Origin: an uncultured Muribaculaceae bacterium
GTDB lineage: Bacteria > Bacteroidota > Bacteroidia > Bacteroidales > Muribaculaceae
NCBI GenBank assembly: GCA_910584495.1
Contig: CAJUAR010000032.1
Span: forward strand, 1-28,391
Direction of reading: 5' to 3'
DNA: 28,391 bases
Shown here: in pieces, positions 23,080 to 28,391 of the stretch
Layout of the letters: the number at the start of each line of letters is the position of its first letter
Numbering within the stretch: position 1 is the stretch's first letter
Notes under the pieces: model-generated
The model's database searches: none
What the model was told of the DNA's origin: nothing
Seen by the model: only the letters and a program-made list of their open reading frames with translations
Translations under genes and position numbers: made by a program

Positions 23080-25207
23080 TTTATTTTTCATCGCCATGGC
23101 TGCGCTTTTGACATCTGCCTGCAACAATTCGCAGCAGAAACTGAACTATCCGGAGGCTCCCGCCGACAGCACCGTCTACACCGTCAACGGCGTTGTGGTG
23201 ACCGATACCTACCGACCTCTCGAAAACGACACAGCCGATGCGACTCTCCGCTGGGTTGAAGCCGAAAATCGTATCACACGCTCCTATCTGGACAATATCC
23301 CCTTCCGTTCGGCAATTCATGCTCGCCTTTCTGAGTTGAACAAATACCGACGCAACGGCATGCCAGGCAAAGCAAACGACAATAAATACTATTATTACGA
23401 AAACGACGGCTCGCATGATCAGAGCATTCTCTACCGCAAGGACAAGCTCGACGGCGAGGCCGAGGTGTTTATCGACCCCAACAAGCTGAGCGATGATGGA
23501 ACTGTGGCGCTGACCGGCGTTTTCCAAAGCCCCGACGGTAAATTCACGGCCTACACCATTTCGCGTTCGGGAAGCGACTGGACCGAAATATTTGTGCTCG
23601 AAACGGCAACGGGCAAACAACTCGACGAACATATTGAATGGGCAAAGTTTACAGGCGTGTACTGGAAGGACAACGGTTTCTTCTATAGCGCGTATCCCGC
23701 TCCTGAAGCCGGCAAGGAATTTTCAAATGCAAACGAGAACCACAACGTGTACTATCACCGCCTTGGCACTCCCCAGTCGGCCGATGTACTTGCTTTCTCC
23801 GACCCCAAAAATCCATTGCATTTCCACAGCGCATACGTGCCAAAGGACGGCAGTCTGATGTCGATTTCAACCGGCGGTCAGGGTGTTGGCGAAGCAATCA
23901 TGGTCAAAGACCTGAACAAGCACAATGCCGACTGGACTGTGATTGAACCTACGCAGGACTTTACAAATGCCATTGTCGATATTGTCGACGGCAAAGTGTA
24001 TTTGCTTACCTCGGTGGACGCTCCGTGCAATCGTTTTGTAGTGGTAGACCCCGCAAAGCCGAAACGTGAAAACTGGAAGGAAATAATTCCGCAGGATGCC
24101 GACGGTGCTGTGCTCACTTCGGTGCAGTTTGCCGGTCCCGACCACTTTATCGCTCTCTTTGAACGTGATGCATCAACCCATGCTTATGTCTACAAGACTG
24201 ATGGCACTCTTGTGCGCGAAATCAAGTTCCCTACCTACGGCACAGCTTATTTCTCGTCGGACCGCGACAGCGACGAGGTGTTCTATAATTTCTCGTCATT
24301 CGTCTATCCTCCCACCATTTTTGCCTACGATTTGGCCAACGACAAGAGCACGCTCTATAAGGAGACCGAAATTGAAGGCTTTAACCCCGAAGACTATATC
24401 ACCGAACAGGTTTTCTACACTTCGACCGACGGCACAAAGGTGCCTATGTTCACCGTGCGCCACAAGGATGTGAAGCCCGACGGCAGCAACCCCGTTTATC
24501 TCTACGGATACGGCGGCTTCAATATCTCGCTCACTCCCACTTTCAGCCCCAACCGCCTGCTGTGGCTTGAAAACGGCGGCATCTATGCCCAGGCCAATCT
24601 GCGCGGCGGTTCGGAATATGGCGAGGAATGGCACCAGGCAGGTACCAAGCAGCAGAAAATGAATGTTTTCAACGACTTCATCTCTGCCGCTGAGTATATG
24701 GTAGACCAGAACTGGACCAAGCCCGAACTGCTCACAATCGAAGGCGGTAGCAACGGCGGTCTGCTTGTAGGTGCTACCGTCAATCTGCGTCCCGACCTCT
24801 TCAAAGTGGCCATCCCCCGTGTGGGCGTGATGGACATGATGCGCTACCACCTGTTCACCATAGGCTGGAACTGGGCTTCGGACTACGGCACCGCCGACGA
24901 TTCGGCAGAGATGGCGCAGTACCTCCACAGCTATTCGCCGCTGCACAACATCAAGAACGACGGCACGGCCTATCCCGCCATCCTCGTGACAACTGCCGAC
25001 CACGACGACCGCGTTGTGCCAGCCCACAGCTTCAAATATGCCGCCCAGCTCCAGGCTTCCGACACGGGCAATGCTCCCAAGCTTATCCGCATCGACAGCA
25101 AGGCCGGTCATGGCGCAGGCAAGCCCGTGAGCAAGGTTGTCGATGAATATGCCGACATATATTCGTTCATCTACGAGAACCTGAACCGCACTCCCGAAAA
25201 GAAATGA
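23072..25207 (+). CDS. Prolyl oligopeptidase family lipoprotein (S9A)
   Basis: This 711-residue serine peptidase would cleave short proline-containing peptides outside the cytoplasm. It is a predicted lipoprotein (MRNLFFIAMAALLTSAC, Cys17), which is notable because many prolyl oligopeptidases are cytosolic. A propeller domain occupies roughly 70-430. The alpha/beta-hydrolase domain has GYGGFNISL, EGGSNGG with Ser560, TTADHDDRVVP with Asp646 as likely acid, and KAGHGAG with His680. The spacing closely matches the mammalian enzyme. The start ATG 23072 was chosen for the signal peptide and the 8-nt overlap with the MscS stop. Confidence 0.95.
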   Translation: MRNLFFIAMAALLTSACNNSQQKLNYPEAPADSTVYTVNGVVVTDTYRPLENDTADATLRWVEAENRITRSYLDNIPFRSAIHARLSELNKYRRNGMPGKANDNKYYYYENDGSHDQSILYRKDKLDGEAEVFIDPNKLSDDGTVALTGVFQSPDGKFTAYTISRSGSDWTEIFVLETATGKQLDEHIEWAKFTGVYWKDNGFFYSAYPAPEAGKEFSNANENHNVYYHRLGTPQSADVLAFSDPKNPLHFHSAYVPKDGSLMSISTGGQGVGEAIMVKDLNKHNADWTVIEPTQDFTNAIVDIVDGKVYLLTSVDAPCNRFVVVDPAKPKRENWKEIIPQDADGAVLTSVQFAGPDHFIALFERDASTHAYVYKTDGTLVREIKFPTYGTAYFSSDRDSDEVFYNFSSFVYPPTIFAYDLANDKSTLYKETEIEGFNPEDYITEQVFYTSTDGTKVPMFTVRHKDVKPDGSNPVYLYGYGGFNISLTPTFSPNRLLWLENGGIYAQANLRGGSEYGEEWHQAGTKQQKMNVFNDFISAAEYMVDQNWTKPELLTIEGGSNGGLLVGATVNLRPDLFKVAIPRVGVMDMMRYHLFTIGWNWASDYGTADDSAEMAQYLHSYSPLHNIKNDGTAYPAILVTTADHDDRVVPAHSFKYAAQLQASDTGNAPKLIRIDSKAGHGAGKPVSKVVDEYADIYSFIYENLNRTPEKK

Positions 25208-26169
25208 ATCTTCGCCGGACGATAATCCACGTTGCACTCGCCACGCTGTGTGTCAGCCTCCAGGGCTGTTTCACCGGCGTGGAGAGTACGCCGCGCATTT
25301 CTTCGGACGACATTCGCCGACAGGGTGCCGCCGGCGTTACTGCCGAGCAGCTTTTCCTGTCTGATATTCTGCCAACTCCGCCGGCTGCTTGGACGCAGGG
25401 TAAAGATTTTCGTGTTACAGACAATCGGATAAAGTTGATTTTTACCACCCAGTCCTCGCCAGCCGATTCTTTGACGGGACGATTGCTGAAACTTGACGGC
25501 ATATCTTCGGCACGCTCGCTCACAGGCGACGATGCCAGCGAAATCACCTTCTATGATTCGCAGGGCGGACGCTATTACTATCGAATCCCCTATCTTGACA
25601 AGACCAAACTCGACACGCTTGCTCGCTTAGATATTCCGTTTACAATCGACATGGAAATGGTGCGGGTAGTCGACAGCCGCATGCGCGGACAAAACTATTT
25701 CATTACCACTCCTCTTTGGTATAATGACCGGGAAGGCGATTTTGACGCAGTCAACGGCTTGCGCCATATCGAAGTGAAAATCGACAGTGTGGGGCCGGGC
25801 AATGTCAACTTTCCATTTGCTGTCTATTTTTCTGTCGTCGACCCAGTCCTTGCCAAGCAAGTAAAAGGGCATCATGCCCTGCTGATGAGCGTGGGCACAA
25901 GTCGGGCTGCAACACGTAATTTTGAAACATTGTTTGCATTTGACAATCCGCGAAAGCTTCATCCCTTGGTAACGGACGCGGCATGGGAGTTGATTATACG
26001 TTCGAAGGTCGAGAAAGGAATGTCGCGCGAAGAATGTCGACTTGCTCTTGGGGCGCCGGCCGAAGTGCTACGCATTCCCACCTACGGCGGAATGTCGGAA
26101 CGCTGGACCTACACCGACGGTGTCTTCCTCATCTTCGAAGACGGCTTCCTGAGCCGCTTTCGGCTGTAA
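25204..26169 (+). CDS. Lipoprotein with BamE/SmpA-like C-terminal domain
   Basis: This 321-residue predicted lipoprotein has a signal sequence ending LQGC. The central part (about 60-240) is beta-rich and not recognised. The last ~50 residues, EKGMSREECRLALGAPAEVLRI then SERWTYTDGVFLIFEDGFLSRFRL, follow the SmpA/OmlA/BamE pattern: a helix with GMS-EEC, a GAP turn, then beta strands with WTY and F-DG. BamE itself is ~110 aa and aids outer-membrane protein assembly, so this is a larger protein sharing the fold. It overlaps the peptidase gene by 4 nt and ends the operon. Its last 29 bp recur at 26435-26463. Confidence 0.75.
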   Translation: MNLRRTIIHVALATLCVSLQGCFTGVESTPRISSDDIRRQGAAGVTAEQLFLSDILPTPPAAWTQGKDFRVTDNRIKLIFTTQSSPADSLTGRLLKLDGISSARSLTGDDASEITFYDSQGGRYYYRIPYLDKTKLDTLARLDIPFTIDMEMVRVVDSRMRGQNYFITTPLWYNDREGDFDAVNGLRHIEVKIDSVGPGNVNFPFAVYFSVVDPVLAKQVKGHHALLMSVGTSRAATRNFETLFAFDNPRKLHPLVTDAAWELIIRSKVEKGMSREECRLALGAPAEVLRIPTYGGMSERWTYTDGVFLIFEDGFLSRFRL

Positions 26170-26173
26170 GAAG

Positions 26174-26275
26174 CATGGAGGGGGACCATGGAGGGGGAGC
26201 TTCAAGCTCCCCGCCAACCAGCAAAAAAACTCCCCCAGGGGAGCTGGAAGCTCCCACTCCACAACCACTCCACAA
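26174..26275. repeat. Compound palindromic repeat region (REP-like)
   Basis: This block holds CATGGAGGGGGA twice (26174-26185, 26187-26198), a 9-bp-arm palindrome GGGGAGCTT-C-AAGCTCCCC (26194-26212), a related 7-bp-arm palindrome GGGAGCT-GGA-AGCTCCC (26239-26255), and an exact 11-bp tandem CCACTCCACAA (26254-26264, 26265-26275). The first hairpin could end the upstream operon, though T-runs are absent. It resembles REP or BIME-type intergenic repeats rather than a gene. Confidence 0.7.
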
Positions 26276-26328
26276 AATTTCAAAAAATCTACAAACTGCC
26301 GAAAATATTGTATTTAACGAATTATTCC

Positions 26329-26336
26329 TAACTTTG
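26329..26336 (+). promoter_or_regulatory. -7 element driving the small hairpin RNA
   Basis: TAACTTTG is a full TAnnTTTG match, with ATTG 18 bp upstream as an imperfect -33. Transcription would start near 26340, immediately before a structured segment, with no plus-strand gene following before the terminator. Confidence 0.5.
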
Positions 26337-26339
26337 CAA

Positions 26340-26392
26340 AGGAATCCTCCGAGTGTCCCTGTTGAAAGACAAACCTCGGGGTTTAGTTTTTT
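26340..26392 (+). ncRNA. Candidate small RNA with terminator hairpin
   Basis: After the -7 element, CUCCGAG (26347-26353) pairs with CUCGGGG (26375-26381), including one G-U pair. The stem continues inward as UGUC/GACA (26354-26357 with 26368-26371) across a 3-nt bulge and a 10-nt loop. UUUAGUUUUUU follows to 26392. The RNA would be about 50 nt if it ends there, or ~185 nt if read through to 26523. I do not recognise a named family. It may also be the leftover leader of a lost gene. Confidence 0.45.
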
Positions 26393-26416
26393 AATGGTTC
26401 GCCATTTGTCTTAATG

Positions 26417-26463
26417 CGATTCTCACCTTTGGCGACGGCTTCCTGAGCCGCTTCCGGCTGTAG
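26417..26463 (+). pseudogene. Duplicated 3' end of the BamE-like lipoprotein gene
   Basis: Positions 26435-26463 repeat 26140-26168 at 28 of 29 bases. The reading frame is kept: the copy reads ILTFGDGFLSRFRL and a stop, against FLIFEDGFLSRFRL in the full gene. The one base change is a synonymous Phe codon, and the stops differ (TAG, TAA). Similarity continues weakly upstream, so this looks like the tail of a degraded or deleted paralogue. No start codon or longer frame is present. Confidence 0.55.
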
Positions 26464-26475
26464 TCAATGCATGAT

Positions 26476-26523
26476 AAAAAAGTATGGAGGGGAGCTTTCT
26501 TGCTTCCCCTCCATAATTTTTTC
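26476..26523. terminator. Bidirectional terminator
   Basis: An 11-bp perfect stem pairs TATGGAGGGGA (26484-26494) with TCCCCTCCATA (26506-26516). The plus strand then has TTTTTT (26518-26523) and the minus strand TTTTTT (26482-26477). It sits between the small RNA and the convergent FN3-like gene and can serve both. Confidence 0.85.
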
Positions 26524-26544
26524 ATGATTTGATATTATAAGCGG

Positions 26545-28251
26545 CTATTGATCATCTTTGCTCTTATTTCTGGTCATATAGAAAGTTCCGGCCACATTGT
26601 CTTCATATACGTCATGTATCGTGTTGTTATATACATGATATACAGTGCCGGTGACGCGGGTAAAATCTTCGTTGAATTCACCTCTATATTCAAAATAGGA
26701 GCTTGAATTAGCAGAAACCGACTGCTGCATTGTTATCTTGCGGCTCTCTCTTTGCCAGAAAAGATAATTAACGCCCCAGAAATTGTTGGTTCTTCCATTC
26801 TTGCGAAGTTCGAGGTCAAAAGGAGGCCCGCTATATGCATAACCTGCCCCGGAATCAAACTTCCACCACCCAAGGACATCGGGTTGGGCGGTAGTGAAAG
26901 TGGTGGCACTTTCGTTGAACGAGGGCTCGTCGTCTTCAATACGTTTGACGTACGATTTCACCGAATAGGAAGTCTCTGCCGTAAGTTTCGACAACTTGAT
27001 TTCAGCCTTTCCGTCAGGACCCGGAGTGGCTTTCTTCCTGTAGGCAAACTCTCCGTCCTTATATTCAATGCCACATTCCTCAGCAAAATCAACATTGTCG
27101 AAATAACATACAACTGTTGCCGACTGCATCTCTACATCAGTGACTTCAAGCACCTTGGAAACAGGCGCGGGCGATGGCTCGGTTTCAAACGAACGTTCCA
27201 TGGCCACCGACTTGCCGTTATTGTTCTTCTCAACAGCCCAATAGCGGTAGCTTGTGCCCGGAATCAGGTCTTTCAGTTCCACTGTCTGCCTTCCTGTCAC
27301 CGTCCCGAGCGAATAATACTTCGACGAAAGTGTCCCCGCCTTTTTGCTGTCGGCCTGCAAGTAATAGCCACATTCAGTGTTTGGCGAAACTTTGTTGAAA
27401 GTCAGGGCTATTTTTGCTGCCGTCCGCTCGATGTCTGAACTTTTGCCGGTTTCAGCCAGAGGACTGCTGTCCGAGGTATAGTCACCGCCAAAGTTGTCAT
27501 CATCGCTCATGTCGATGTTTCGCTTGGTGGTTATACACTGTGTGTCACCATAGTGACACTTACCGTCATTGATGATATAGGCACAGTAATAGTAGGTTGT
27601 TCCTTCCTGAAGTCCGCTGACACCGGCTTTGAACGTTTTGTCATCGGTAAACACAGCTTTGACCGATTTGGCATTCTCGTGTCGTGGATTGGTTTTGACC
27701 GAAGTATATACAAAGCCGGCCTCGACATTTTCACCCACCGGGGTTTCGACAACGCCATTGGCCTCGAAGCCATTCAGAATGGCAAACGATTTGCCGGTGA
27801 CGATGTTACAATCGAGATAGCACTCCTTGTCGGGCATCGCGTCAAGTTCCACATTCCATAATCTGACAACAGGTCGTACTGTATACTTTACACCCTGTTT
27901 CAGATTCTTGTCAAAGGTGTGTCCGATTTTCAAAGCCGGTGCGGCAATGTTCTTTTGCTCGCTGCTATACCAGGTCTCTACCTCATTTTCTTCCTCGTCC
28001 AGCAGTTTGAACCCGACATCACACGGCATCAGCATATCTCTTGTCACCGTAGTGTTGACGGTTATCGAATTTTTATCCGTCTCTATTTCTGTCTGTTCAA
28101 ACTGAGGCAAAAGATAGAACGTTGATTTTAAGAACGAGAGTTCGGAAACCCCTGTCAGATTAGATTTGTCGCTGAAAATATTCGAAGTACGCAAACTCGA
28201 AGCAAGCTTTACCGAAAGGCTATATTCCGAATCTTTCAGCCGTTCATACAT
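26545..28251 (-). CDS. Multi-domain FN3-like repeat protein, probably 5'-truncated
   Basis: This 568-residue protein has about three to four fibronectin-III-like or beta-sandwich repeats. Recurring forms are LQEGTTYYYCAYI, LIPGTSYRYWAVEKN and LTAETSYSVKSYVKR, each a late strand of an FN3 fold, preceded by C/GYY or CGIEY strands. The last ~110 residues (LGWWKFDSG to AGTFYMTRNK) look like a small beta-barrel, perhaps lipocalin-like. Such proteins are normally exported or surface lipoproteins in Bacteroidales, but no signal peptide is present: it begins abruptly with MYERLKDSEYSLSV. The frame stays open upstream to the window edge without another ATG, crossing the terminator of the preceding gene. 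The sequence therefore looks like the 3' part of a longer gene. Function unknown. Confidence 0.7.
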   Translation of the reverse strand: MYERLKDSEYSLSVKLASSLRTSNIFSDKSNLTGVSELSFLKSTFYLLPQFEQTEIETDKNSITVNTTVTRDMLMPCDVGFKLLDEEENEVETWYSSEQKNIAAPALKIGHTFDKNLKQGVKYTVRPVVRLWNVELDAMPDKECYLDCNIVTGKSFAILNGFEANGVVETPVGENVEAGFVYTSVKTNPRHENAKSVKAVFTDDKTFKAGVSGLQEGTTYYYCAYIINDGKCHYGDTQCITTKRNIDMSDDDNFGGDYTSDSSPLAETGKSSDIERTAAKIALTFNKVSPNTECGYYLQADSKKAGTLSSKYYSLGTVTGRQTVELKDLIPGTSYRYWAVEKNNNGKSVAMERSFETEPSPAPVSKVLEVTDVEMQSATVVCYFDNVDFAEECGIEYKDGEFAYRKKATPGPDGKAEIKLSKLTAETSYSVKSYVKRIEDDEPSFNESATTFTTAQPDVLGWWKFDSGAGYAYSGPPFDLELRKNGRTNNFWGVNYLFWQRESRKITMQQSVSANSSSYFEYRGEFNEDFTRVTGTVYHVYNNTIHDVYEDNVAGTFYMTRNKSKDDQ

Positions 28252-28316
28252 TCTGCCCGTATCGGTCAGAAGATTGCCCGCGATAGTACAACCGTCCGCG
28301 ATAGCAGATGCGCTAT

Positions 28317-28349
28317 AAAAAGATAGCCGTCCAGAGTTTGGGCGGCTAT
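28317..28349 (-). terminator. Rho-independent terminator of the partial upstream gene
   Basis: On the minus strand ATAGCCGCCC (28349-28340) pairs with GGACGGCTAT (28332-28323), one mismatch-or-wobble pair, with a 7-nt loop and then TTTTT (28321-28317 after one C). It begins at the stop codon of the partial gene. Confidence 0.85.
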
Positions 28350-28390
28350 TTTTGTGAGGGTTTCCAGCGGTCGGGAAGCAGGTCGCGGTA
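28346..28390 (-). CDS. C-terminal end of a gene entering from the right edge
   Basis: The minus strand encodes YRDLLPDRWKPSQK followed by TAG at 28348-28346, then a clear terminator. Only 14 codons lie in the window, too few to name the product. The terminator directly behind the stop supports this being a true gene end rather than a chance frame. Confidence 0.6.
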   Translation of the reverse strand, partial: YRDLLPDRWKPSQK

Positions 28391-28391
28391 T

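Noticed and set aside
22090..23127. 345-codon minus-strand frame opposite the MscS gene
   Set aside because: It mirrors a well-supported channel gene; the composition (many His, Asn, Arg) is that of an antisense shadow.
24296..25237. 313-codon minus-strand frame opposite the prolyl oligopeptidase gene
   Set aside because: It is antisense to the catalytic domain with its Ser-Asp-His triad, and has no recognisable motif.

Overview
The window looks like a chromosomal segment from a gut Bacteroidales, most likely in or near Muribaculaceae. This is judged from the gene families (SusC-like outer-membrane beta-barrel, GH29 fucosidase, clostripain-like lipoprotein, Bacteroidetes-type transglutaminase protein), the lack of Shine-Dalgarno sequences, and repeated -7 elements of the Bacteroidetes form TAnnTTTG (written TAACTTTG or TAATTTTG). 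Most genes are fairly GC-rich. The first ~1.9 kb is clearly more AT-rich and looks acquired.

Region 1 (1-1962) is a compact retron on the minus strand. A reverse transcriptase carries both retron hallmarks (NAKVH and VTG). Directly upstream lies a ~190-nt msr-msd RNA closed by a 14-bp a1/a2 inverted repeat, with its own -7 element. The cassette is bracketed by a 36-bp imperfect direct repeat (34/36). No separate effector gene fits between the repeats, so the ~110-residue C-terminal extension of the RT is the best effector candidate inside the window. This is the leading candidate for an undescribed system.

Region 2 (1966-5297, minus) is a decaying signal/outer-membrane locus. It has a small two-helix membrane protein broken by a +1 frameshift at an A5 run, an intact membrane-anchored winged-helix regulator, and an outer-membrane beta-barrel gene interrupted by one amber codon 48 codons before its natural end. 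Between regulator and barrel gene are three TCTGAC repeats spaced 11 and 10 bp, a likely operator.

Region 3 (5420-7270, plus) is an exported metallophosphoesterase fused to a PQQ-type beta-propeller, ending at a 16-bp-stem bidirectional terminator. Region 4 (7346-12889, minus) is a five-gene MacAB-TolC-like export operon: ATPase, two FtsX/MacB-type permeases, membrane-fusion protein and TolC-like outer-membrane factor.

Region 5 (13045-19912, plus) is a tightly packed run of alpha-L-fucosidase, CutC, a large exported transglutaminase-like protein and Tex. A convergent urea transporter (19901-20797, minus) overlaps the end of tex. Region 6 (20891-26169, plus) is an overlapping four-gene operon: C11 (clostripain-like) lipoprotein, MscS channel, prolyl oligopeptidase lipoprotein and a lipoprotein with a BamE/SmpA-like tail. 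Its consensus promoter lies so close to the first ATG that the mRNA should be leaderless or nearly so.

Region 7 (26170-28391) holds palindromic repeats, a small promoter-driven hairpin RNA, a duplicated gene 3' end and a bidirectional terminator. It then has a repeat-rich FN3-like protein gene (minus) without a signal peptide that looks truncated at its 5' side, and the last 14 codons of another minus-strand gene with its terminator.
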